A stretch of DNA of 43,495 nucleotides from the NCBI GenBank assembly GCA_947071285.1, contig CAMTFK010000010.1:1-43495 (forward strand), given 5' to 3'. The notes under the pieces are model-generated. The model was given only the letters and a program-made list of their open reading frames with translations, was not told where the DNA came from and searched no databases. The stretch is from an uncultured Bacteroides sp. (GTDB lineage: Bacteria; Bacteroidota; Bacteroidia; Bacteroidales; Bacteroidaceae). Shown here one piece after another: positions 1-6,896 of the stretch; position 1 is the stretch's first letter, and each line of letters begins with the position of its first letter. Made by a program: the position numbers and the translations under genes.

Positions 1-917
1 CAGAAAGTGAAGTGGCAGCTATTAATATGGTGTACGGCGGTGCCGGAAGTGGAAAAATGGTGTTGACGTCATCTTCCAGCCCCGGTGTCAGTTTGAAGCA
101 AGAAGGTATCTCTTATCTGGCAGGTGCCGAATTGCCCTGTCTGGTTGTAAACGTGATGCGTGGCGGTCCCGGATTGGGAACTATCCAGCCAAGTCAGGCG
201 GACTACTTCCAGACCGTAAAAGGTGGAGGACACGGTGACTACCGCCTGATTACATTTGCTCCCGCTTCCGTACAGGAAATGGCAGATTTCGTAGGACTGG
301 CTTTTGACCTTGCTTTCAAATATCGCAATCCGGCTATCATTCTTGCCGACGGTGTTATCGGCCAAATGATGGAAAAGGTGGTATTGCCCCCGCAAAAGCC
401 GCGCCGCACTGATGCAGAAGTTATCGAGCAATGCCCGTGGGCTACTACCGGCAAGGCTAACGGCCGCAAACCCAACATTATTACTTCTCTGGAACTGAAA
501 CCGGAAGAAATGGAAAAGAACAACATCCGCTTCCAGGCCAAGTACAAACTGATAGAAGAAAACGAAGTACGCTTCGAAGAAATCGATTGTGAAGATGCCG
601 ATTATCTGATTATTGCATTCGGTTCCATGGCCCGCATCGGACAAAAAGCAATGGAACTTGCACGCGAAGAAGGTATCAAAGTCGGTATATTGCGCCCCAT
701 TACTCTTTGGCCATTCCCCACAAAAGCCATCGCATCTTATGCCGAAAAGGTAAAAGGTATGCTGGTCACCGAGTTGAATGCCGGACAGATGGTTGAAGAT
801 GTACGCCTCGCTGTGAATGGTAAAGTAAAAGTAGAACACTTCGGACGTCTCGGCGGTATCGTACCCGATCCGGAAGAGATTGTAAGTGCACTGAAAGAAA
901 AATTAATCGAGAAATGA
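1..917 (+). CDS. vorB: 2-oxoacid:ferredoxin oxidoreductase alpha subunit (VorB-like), 5'-truncated by window edge
   Basis: This is the pyrimidine-binding/alpha subunit of a ferredoxin-dependent 2-oxoacid oxidoreductase, which oxidatively decarboxylates branched-chain or other 2-oxoacids to acyl-CoA in the cytoplasm. The reading frame is open to the left edge: codons before the first GTG (position 12) read ESEVAAINM, a conserved stretch inside this family, so the N-terminus lies outside. Visible family signatures are YGGAGSGK, TSSSSPGVSLKQEGISY and the C-terminal transketolase-like domain with GILRPITLWPFP. The gene leads an operon with a small membrane protein, the TPP subunit and the gamma subunit; a ferredoxin subunit is expected just left of the window. 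Its TGA overlaps the ATG of the next gene (ATGA at 914). Substrate choice between branched-chain 2-oxoacid (Vor) and 2-oxoglutarate (Kor) cannot be settled by eye. Confidence 0.88.
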   Translation, partial: ESEVAAINMVYGGAGSGKMVLTSSSSPGVSLKQEGISYLAGAELPCLVVNVMRGGPGLGTIQPSQADYFQTVKGGGHGDYRLITFAPASVQEMADFVGLAFDLAFKYRNPAIILADGVIGQMMEKVVLPPQKPRRTDAEVIEQCPWATTGKANGRKPNIITSLELKPEEMEKNNIRFQAKYKLIEENEVRFEEIDCEDADYLIIAFGSMARIGQKAMELAREEGIKVGILRPITLWPFPTKAIASYAEKVKGMLVTELNAGQMVEDVRLAVNGKVKVEHFGRLGGIVPDPEEIVSALKEKLIEK

Positions 918-1087
918 ACCCTGATAAGATAAGAAGCGTATTGAATATACTCTTTATGATACTTGCCTTGGCAGCTATCATCGTATATTTCGTTGCAAAG
1001 GATGACTTCAAACTGTTCATCTACGTTTGTGGCGCAGCAATATTCGTTAAGCTGATGGAGTTTTTTATACGGTTCACCAACAGATAA
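914..1087 (+). CDS. 57-residue two-helix membrane protein in the oxidoreductase operon
   Basis: A short ORF starts at ATG 914, overlapping the stop of the alpha subunit by ATGA, and ends at TAA 1085-1087. The product begins MNPDKIRSVLNILFMILALA and has two hydrophobic stretches (about residues 10-26 and 34-51) separated by the polar turn KDDFK, with basic residues at the C-terminus (FFIRFTNR). It fits exactly between two subunit genes, with an AAGGAG ribosome-binding site for the next gene overlapping its stop. I do not recognise a named family. Translational coupling and tight placement support a real gene; a role in membrane tethering of the complex is only a guess. Confidence 0.72.
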   Translation: MNPDKIRSVLNILFMILALAAIIVYFVAKDDFKLFIYVCGAAIFVKLMEFFIRFTNR

Positions 1088-1099
1088 GGAGAAGTGATT

Positions 1100-1861
1100 A
1101 TGACAAAAGAAGATATTATCAAGCCTGAGAATCTGGTTTATAAGAAACCGACTCTGATGAACGATAATCCCATGCACTACTGTCCGGGATGCAGCCACGG
1201 TGTGGTACACAAGCTGATAGCCGAAGTTATCGAAGAAATGGGCATGGAAGACAAAACAGTAGGTATCTCCCCGGTGGGATGTGCCGTGTTCATCTATAAC
1301 TATCTGGACATTGACTGGCAGGAAGCTGCACACGGACGTGCACCTGCACTTGCCACCGCTATCAAGCGCCTCTGGCCGGACCGCCTGGTATTCACTTACC
1401 AGGGCGACGGCGACTTGGCATGTATCGGTACTGCCGAGACTATACATGCATTGAACCGTGGTGAGAACATCACTATCATCTTCATCAACAACGCCATTTA
1501 TGGTATGACGGGTGGACAGATGGCTCCTACTACGCTGGTTGGCATGAAAACCTCTACCAGCCCTTACGGACGTGATGTACATTTACATGGTTATCCGTTG
1601 AAGATGGCCGACATCGCCGCACAACTGGAAGGAACAGCTTACGTAACCCGCCAGAGTGTGCAGACCGTTGGTGCTATCCGCAAAGCTAAGAAAGCTATCC
1701 GCAAGGCATTTGAGAACTCTATGGCAGGCAAAGGTTCCAACCTGGTAGAAATCGTTTCTACCTGTAACTCCGGATGGAAGCAGACTCCTGCACAATCCAA
1801 CAAATGGATGGAAGAGCACATGTTCCCATTCTATCCGCTGGGTGACTTGAAAGATAAATAA
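1100..1861 (+). CDS. 2-oxoacid:ferredoxin oxidoreductase TPP-binding (beta) subunit
   Basis: This subunit binds thiamine pyrophosphate and carries the decarboxylation step. The protein (253 residues from ATG 1100) shows the N-terminal CPGCSHG motif and a TPP/Mg-binding motif GDGDLACIG followed by INNAIYGMTGGQ, both typical of the family, and has the usual length. ATG 1100 is chosen over the in-frame GTG 1094 because AAGGAG at 1086-1091 lies 8 bp before it. It follows the small membrane protein by 12 bp and precedes the gamma subunit by 24 bp, so all are one transcript ending at the hairpin at 2448. Confidence 0.93.
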   Translation: MTKEDIIKPENLVYKKPTLMNDNPMHYCPGCSHGVVHKLIAEVIEEMGMEDKTVGISPVGCAVFIYNYLDIDWQEAAHGRAPALATAIKRLWPDRLVFTYQGDGDLACIGTAETIHALNRGENITIIFINNAIYGMTGGQMAPTTLVGMKTSTSPYGRDVHLHGYPLKMADIAAQLEGTAYVTRQSVQTVGAIRKAKKAIRKAFENSMAGKGSNLVEIVSTCNSGWKQTPAQSNKWMEEHMFPFYPLGDLKDK

Positions 1862-1885
1862 TCACATGCTAAAAGACTAAGAACA

Positions 1886-2428
1886 ATGAAAGAAGAAATC
1901 ATTATAGCAGGCTTCGGCGGACAAGGTGTATTGTCCATGGGAAAGATTTTGGCATATTCGGGACTGATGGAAGACAAAGAGGTAAGCTGGATGCCCGCCT
2001 ACGGACCAGAACAACGCGGTGGTACGGCCAACGTAACGGTTATCGTGAGCGACGAGAAAATCTCCTCCCCTATCTTGAGCAAGTACGATGCTGCCATCAT
2101 CCTGAACCAACCTTCTTTGGAGAAATTCGAGAGTAAGGTTAAGTCAGGCGGTATCCTGATTTACGACGGATACGGCATCATCAATCCGCCTACCCGTAAG
2201 GATATCAAAGTGTATCGCATCGATGCAATGGATGCAGCCAATGAAATGAATAATGCCAAAGCATTTAACATGATTGTGCTGGGTGGTTTGCTGAAACTAA
2301 AACCGATGGTTACGCTGGATAGCGTACTCAGAGGTTTGAAGAAGACATTGCCCGAACGCCATCATCACTTGATACCGATGAATGAAGAAGCAATTAAGAA
2401 AGGTATGGAATTGATTAAAGAGGTATAA
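1886..2428 (+). CDS. 2-oxoacid:ferredoxin oxidoreductase gamma subunit
   Basis: The gamma (catalytic-interface) subunit of the same oxidoreductase, 180 residues. The N-terminus shows GFGGQGVLSMGKILAYSG, then YGPEQRGGTANVTVIVS and SSPILSKYDAAIILNQPS, the standard signatures of the pyruvate/ketoisovalerate oxidoreductase gamma family. It is the last gene of the operon; a 20-bp stem terminator follows 19 bp after its stop. It works with the alpha and TPP subunits and an Fe-S subunit that is not in the window. Confidence 0.92.
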   Translation: MKEEIIIAGFGGQGVLSMGKILAYSGLMEDKEVSWMPAYGPEQRGGTANVTVIVSDEKISSPILSKYDAAIILNQPSLEKFESKVKSGGILIYDGYGIINPPTRKDIKVYRIDAMDAANEMNNAKAFNMIVLGGLLKLKPMVTLDSVLRGLKKTLPERHHHLIPMNEEAIKKGMELIKEV

Positions 2429-2447
2429 TTCCATAAGCTCTTACAAT

Positions 2448-2497
2448 AAAAAAGTTAGCCCTTGCAAAAAGAAATTATTGCAAGGGCTAACTTTTTT
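2448..2497 (+). terminator. Strong intrinsic terminator after the oxidoreductase operon
   Basis: A perfect 20-bp inverted repeat (2448-2467 with 2478-2497) encloses a 10-nt loop. The left arm starts with six A and the right arm ends with six T, so it can act as a Rho-independent terminator on the plus strand and also on the minus strand. The core is GTTAGCCCTTGCAA. It separates the oxidoreductase operon from the porin gene. Confidence 0.93.
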
Positions 2498-2607
2498 ATG
2501 GGTGACAGAAGTCACTTTATACATTCCGGGAAGAGAGAAATTGATATAGTACGTTTGCAAAAATAGGCAAAAAAGGCTGAATTCCGCAAGCGAATAATTT
2601 TTTATTG

Positions 2608-2615
2608 TATCTTTG
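2608..2615 (+). promoter_or_regulatory. Bacteroides -7 element TATCTTTG before the porin gene
   Basis: TATCTTTG matches the Bacteroides sigma-ABfr -7 consensus TAnnTTTG and is followed by GC, but ends only 9 bp before the ATG at 2625. A transcript from here would have almost no leader. A second match, TACGTTTG at 2550-2557, would give a leader of about 60 nt and may be the real promoter. Neither has a clear TTTG at the -33 spacing. Confidence 0.45.
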
Positions 2616-2624
2616 CGCCTAATT

Positions 2625-4826
2625 ATGAGACGCATTCTACTAACATACATACTTCTATCCGTATTGGGATTGCTGACAGTGCAGGCGCAGCGTAACCTCA
2701 GTACACTGGATAACCGTGACCGTTATGGAAATCAGGTTGACCCATCAACACAACCGGACAGCCTGGACACCAGCACCGATGTGCAAAGCATTCCGCCCAA
2801 ACTTTATATGTGGAAAATAAGCGAGACTCTGGGCAACCGGACAATCGTACCAGCCGATACCGCCAACCTGAATTTCCAAAATACAAACATGGTAGATGGT
2901 ATGACGGGACAATATAATTTCCTGGGTAATCTTGGTTCTCCTCGCCTCTCACGCATCTTCTTTGACCGTGAGGATAATGAACCGACCATCTTTTTGGCAC
3001 CATTTTCCAGTTTTTACTTCCGTCCCGACCAGATGTTTTTCACCAACAGTAACGTTCCTTATACAAACCTGACTTACTATAAAGCAGGTAACAAGATAAA
3101 TGGTGAAGAACGGTTTAAGTCTTATTTCTCTGTCAATGTAAACAAACGTTTAGCTTTCGGCTTCAATGTCGATTATCTGTACGGGCGTGGATATTATGCC
3201 AACCAGTCCACCTCGTATTTCAATGCTGGTATATTCGGAAGTTATATAGGCGAACGTTATCAGTTGCAAGCCATGTACAACAACTTTTTCATGAAGATGA
3301 ACGAGAACGGCGGTATAACGAATGATGGATATATTACCCGCCCCGATACCCTGGCAGAAGGCAAGAAGGAGTATGAATCCACTACCATTCCGGTAAATTT
3401 GGAGCAGACCTCAAACCGCAACAAAGACTTTTATGTTTACCTTACACAGCGCTACCGATTGGGCTTCACACGAAGAGTGCTGAAAGAAGAAGCGGCCAAA
3501 AATGGCGTTCAACAAAGTTTTGCCTCATCAAATACTCCCGCACAAATAAAGAAAGCATCAGTAGCGACAGATAGCCTGAGTACAATCGGATTGTCAGCAG
3601 ACAGCCTCTCGACAGATAGCCTTATGCAGGCAAATAATCTCCGCCTGGACAGCCTCAATAACAGCAGTTCTCTTCCGGAAGATACGAATTTTATCGAAGA
3701 ATTCGTTCCGGTCACAAGCTTTATCCATACTCTCAAAGTGGAACGGTCACGCCACCATTTCCGTTCAGTGGAAGCAGCCAACGAAAATGCTAACTATAAC
3801 AAATTCGGAGTCAGCCGTGACTCTACTACAGCATTCAGCGTGAAGAACGTCTTCGGCATAGCTTTGCTGGAAGGATTCAATAAATACGCGAAAGCCGGAC
3901 TGACCGCCTATATTTCGCATAAATACAGTCGTTATGACTTAATGAACAAGGATTCCATAACGGTGGACCGCTTCACCGAACAGGAAATCTTCGTCGGCGG
4001 TGAACTTGCCAAGCGACAAGGCAAAACCCTGCACTATTCCGTAGACGGCGAAGTAGGTATCATGGACAAGGCATTAGGACAATTCCGCGTTAATGGAAAC
4101 ATGGATTTAAATTTCCGTCTTTGGAAAGATACGGTCAATCTTATTGTGCGAGGCTTTGTAAAAAACACATTACCTTCTTTCTACATGCGCCATTACCATT
4201 CCAATCTGTACATTTGGGATAATGACAATATGGAAAAAGAATTTCGCACCCGTGTAGAAGGTGAACTGAACATCGGCCGGTGGGGTACCAATCTTCGTGC
4301 CGGTGTAGAAAATATAAAGAACTACACTTACTTCAACCAAAGCGCCATGCCCACACAGCATAGCGGCAACATACAAGTCCTTTCCGCCACACTGAAACAA
4401 AATTTCCGTGCTGGTATTTTCCATTTGGATAATGAAGTAGTCTGGCAGAAATCGAGCAACGAGACCGTGCTTCCTCTGCCACAGATTTCGCTATATTCCA
4501 ATCTCTACATCCTGACCACGATGGCAAAGAAGGTACTTACCGTACAACTGGGTGCCGACGTACGCTATTTCACCAAATACCATGCCCCGGCTTATACCCC
4601 TGCCATCCAGCAGTTCCATCTGCAACCGGACAATGACCAGGTAGAAATCGGCGGTTACCCGATAGTCAATGTCTATGCAAACATACACTTGAAGCGTACA
4701 CGTCTTTTTGCCATGTACTCTCATGCAAACCAGGGAATGGGTACACGTAATTCCTTCCTTGTACCACATTACCCCATCAATCCGAGCCTCCTCAGACTGG
4801 GTGTTTCATGGAACTTCTACGATTAA
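2625..4826 (+). CDS. Putative outer-membrane porin (Porin_10-like)
   Basis: A 733-residue exported protein, probably a large outer-membrane beta-barrel. The signal peptide is MRRILLTYILLSVLGLLTVQ followed by AQR. The rest is rich in alternating aromatic/polar strands (for example FKSYFSVNVNKRLAFGFNVD, LFAMYSHANQGMG) and ends in an aromatic-containing strand (LGVSWNFYD). About residues 315-350 form a low-complexity stretch with repeated DSLS (ADSLSTDSLM), probably an extended loop. I chose ATG 2625 because the earlier in-frame start is a TTG inside the promoter motif. The match to the putative-porin family is from memory of similar Bacteroidetes proteins. The solute-binding-like gene follows after 12 bp, so the two are likely co-transcribed. 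Confidence 0.75.
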   Translation: MRRILLTYILLSVLGLLTVQAQRNLSTLDNRDRYGNQVDPSTQPDSLDTSTDVQSIPPKLYMWKISETLGNRTIVPADTANLNFQNTNMVDGMTGQYNFLGNLGSPRLSRIFFDREDNEPTIFLAPFSSFYFRPDQMFFTNSNVPYTNLTYYKAGNKINGEERFKSYFSVNVNKRLAFGFNVDYLYGRGYYANQSTSYFNAGIFGSYIGERYQLQAMYNNFFMKMNENGGITNDGYITRPDTLAEGKKEYESTTIPVNLEQTSNRNKDFYVYLTQRYRLGFTRRVLKEEAAKNGVQQSFASSNTPAQIKKASVATDSLSTIGLSADSLSTDSLMQANNLRLDSLNNSSSLPEDTNFIEEFVPVTSFIHTLKVERSRHHFRSVEAANENANYNKFGVSRDSTTAFSVKNVFGIALLEGFNKYAKAGLTAYISHKYSRYDLMNKDSITVDRFTEQEIFVGGELAKRQGKTLHYSVDGEVGIMDKALGQFRVNGNMDLNFRLWKDTVNLIVRGFVKNTLPSFYMRHYHSNLYIWDNDNMEKEFRTRVEGELNIGRWGTNLRAGVENIKNYTYFNQSAMPTQHSGNIQVLSATLKQNFRAGIFHLDNEVVWQKSSNETVLPLPQISLYSNLYILTTMAKKVLTVQLGADVRYFTKYHAPAYTPAIQQFHLQPDNDQVEIGGYPIVNVYANIHLKRTRLFAMYSHANQGMGTRNSFLVPHYPINPSLLRLGVSWNFYD

Positions 4827-4838
4827 GCCCTTTTCCAT

Positions 4839-5675
4839 ATGAGACTATCGAAAGCTAAGATTCTGAAATACGTTGCGATAGGCATTATTGCCACCTGCAT
4901 TGCTACTTTCTTCCATAAAAAGGAGAAGCCACAGGGACATCCGCGCGACTATGCAGAAATAGCTGCCGAGGGAATCATCCGTGCCGCTACGGAATACAAT
5001 TCCATCAGTTTCTATGTAGACGGCGATACATTATCGGGCTTTCACTACGAACTTATAGAAGCCTTTGCGCGTAATCGTGGCTGGAAGGCTGCCATCACTC
5101 CCGAAATGAGTTTTGACAAACGTTTGGAAGGACTGGCAGAGGGAAAATTTGATGTGATAGCCTATGGCATTCTGGCTACCAGTGAACTGAAAGATTCTTT
5201 GCTCCTCACCACACCGATTGTACTGAATAAACAAGTCCTTGTACAACGGAAAGCGACTTCACCTGCCGACTCTCTATTCGTCAGAAGCCAGTTGGACCTG
5301 GCAGGCAAAACCCTGCATGTAGTGAAAGGTTCACCATCCATCCTCCGCATCCGCAATCTGGGAAATGAGATAGGCGACACTATCTATATAAGTGAAATAG
5401 ACAAATACGGTTCGGAACAGCTAATATCTCTCGTAGCCCACGGAGATATAGACTATGCCGTATGTGATGAGAGCATCGCCCGTGCCGTGGTAGATAGTCT
5501 GCCACAGATAGACATCAACACGGATATCAGCTTTACACAATTTTATTCCTGGGGTGTCAGCAAGCAATCAGCAATCCTTTTGGACAGTCTCAACGCTTGG
5601 CTCCAGACTTTCCGCAACAGCAATGAGTTCAAACTCATCTACCGTAAATATTACCCTTCTTCCAACAAGAAATAA
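4839..5675 (+). CDS. Membrane-anchored extracellular solute-binding domain protein (MltF N-domain-like)
   Basis: A 278-residue protein with an N-terminal hydrophobic anchor (ILKYVAIGIIATCIATFF, about residues 8-25) and one bacterial solute-binding fold of the amino-acid-binding type. Typical segments are YELIEAFARNRGWKAAI, RLEGLAEGKFDVIAYGI, the hinge-proximal LAGKTLHVVKGSPSILR, and the C-terminal FRNSNEFKLIYRKYY. This is the layout of the N-terminal half of the lytic transglycosylase MltF, but no transglycosylase domain follows. No ABC permease or ATPase genes are nearby, so it is probably not a transport receptor. It is 12 bp downstream of the porin gene, suggesting a shared envelope role. 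Ligand unknown. Confidence 0.75.
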   Translation: MRLSKAKILKYVAIGIIATCIATFFHKKEKPQGHPRDYAEIAAEGIIRAATEYNSISFYVDGDTLSGFHYELIEAFARNRGWKAAITPEMSFDKRLEGLAEGKFDVIAYGILATSELKDSLLLTTPIVLNKQVLVQRKATSPADSLFVRSQLDLAGKTLHVVKGSPSILRIRNLGNEIGDTIYISEIDKYGSEQLISLVAHGDIDYAVCDESIARAVVDSLPQIDINTDISFTQFYSWGVSKQSAILLDSLNAWLQTFRNSNEFKLIYRKYYPSSNKK

Positions 5676-5758
5676 TCTTCATTTCACCCAGACGAAGCAC
5701 TTCACCGAAATTTAGAACATCATTATAAAAAAGAGGAACGTAATTTCAGCTATCATAA

Positions 5759-5790
5759 TTTGTCAGATTACCTTATTGTTTAGAACTTTG
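5759..5790 (+). promoter_or_regulatory. Possible promoter for the lipoprotein/TonB-receptor pair
   Basis: TTTG at 5759-5762 is followed after 20 bp by GAACTTTG (5783-5790), close to the TTTG-N19/20-TAnnTTTG Bacteroides pattern but with GA instead of TA at the start of the -7 element. It lies about 46 bp upstream of ATG 5837. The rest of the gap 5676-5836 shows nothing else I can support. Confidence 0.42.
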
Positions 5791-5836
5791 CAGCAGACAT
5801 TTATAAGAGACTATTCATTTAAAGTACTAAACGAAG

Positions 5837-6868
5837 ATGAAAAAGAGACCTTTATTCTATTTATTCTGCATGGTTGCATCCATCGGAGGACTATTCCTCA
5901 CCTCCTGCAACGATGATGATTATGCGGGTGCAGCACCCGACGAAATCACTGCCCATTACAGCAACAAACTATCAGACGGAACACGTTCCAACCTTGCCCT
6001 GACTTACAGTGGACACGAACTGATAGGAAAAAGTGTAAACTTCGAAACCAATGACTCCCGGACAGCCCAACTCACCTTACAATGTATATTGCCCCACGAG
6101 ATGGAAACCCAACTGACGGGTATTTCCCTGGTTCCTGACGGACAAGGTGGATATACCTTCGAAGGGAATGCCACAGGCAATCAGACCGGAACTACTTTCA
6201 GTTACAACGGAACCGTGCAGAAAGGTAAGCTGGCACTCGATATAAAAAGCCCTCAAATACCAACTAACCCTTTGGTAGAGGCAAAAAAACTGAATTTTGT
6301 GAAAGCCGGCGTTGTGCTACGCATCTCCGGAGGCTTGGATTTAGGAGGATTAATCGGAGGAAAACTTGACGAATTCCTGAAGCCCGTGCTCAGAGACGTC
6401 AGCTTCCATGCCGACGGCAATATCACTGCCTCTTATTCCGGCATGCAGGAGGCAGCCTGGAAAAGCTCTCCCGCCAACCTGGTATCTTTCTACATGACGG
6501 ATGGGAATACCTTATACGTCACCCCAAACGTGGATATGATAATCCGCCAGATACGGCTTAACCAAGCAGTGACACGTGCCGACGATAACTTAATTACCGT
6601 GCTCCCCAAAGTATACGCTTTACTGAACCAGTGGTCTACCACCGGACTGAAACTCACGTATAATGAAAACTATGCGATCACCCTCAACAAAACAGAACTG
6701 GATCCCATCTTTGCATTGCTGAAAGTACTGCCGGACGCCATAAGGGACATCAGCATCGGAGAGATTCCCGTTCTGGGAGAAACCACAATAGGCACATTGG
6801 CCGATCTGTCTGCCTTGATTAGCGATCTCAGCCTGACACTCTACTTTAATAGAGAAAATGCAGGATAA
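5837..6868 (+). CDS. Exported lipoprotein paired with a TonB-dependent receptor (DUF4925-like)
   Basis: A 343-residue lipoprotein: signal peptide MKKRPLFYLFCMVASIGGLF, lipobox LTSC with Cys at about residue 24, and an acidic tail NDDDY right after the Cys, which in Bacteroides favours surface export. The N-terminal half looks beta-rich (GTRSNLALTYSGHELIGKSV, then VPDGQGGYTFEGNATG); the C-terminal half carries glycine-rich amphipathic helices (LDLGGLIGGKLDEFLKPVL, ALLKVLPDAIRDISIGEIP). I recall similar Bacteroides proteins named DUF4925, but cannot confirm it here. It sits 28 bp before a TonB-dependent receptor, so it may be that receptor's surface partner in place of SusD. Ligand unknown. Confidence 0.68.
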   Translation: MKKRPLFYLFCMVASIGGLFLTSCNDDDYAGAAPDEITAHYSNKLSDGTRSNLALTYSGHELIGKSVNFETNDSRTAQLTLQCILPHEMETQLTGISLVPDGQGGYTFEGNATGNQTGTTFSYNGTVQKGKLALDIKSPQIPTNPLVEAKKLNFVKAGVVLRISGGLDLGGLIGGKLDEFLKPVLRDVSFHADGNITASYSGMQEAAWKSSPANLVSFYMTDGNTLYVTPNVDMIIRQIRLNQAVTRADDNLITVLPKVYALLNQWSTTGLKLTYNENYAITLNKTELDPIFALLKVLPDAIRDISIGEIPVLGETTIGTLADLSALISDLSLTLYFNRENAG

Positions 6869-6896
6869 TTTAGAAACCATGTAATCAGCCAACCAT

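Noticed and set aside
737..1582. Minus-strand ORF of 281 codons
   Set aside because: It lies opposite the oxidoreductase genes, with no recognisable domain and no promoter; the plus-strand proteins are clear family members.
2613..2624. TTG start for the porin
   Set aside because: It lies within the promoter motif, while MRRILLTYILL from ATG 2625 is a normal signal peptide.
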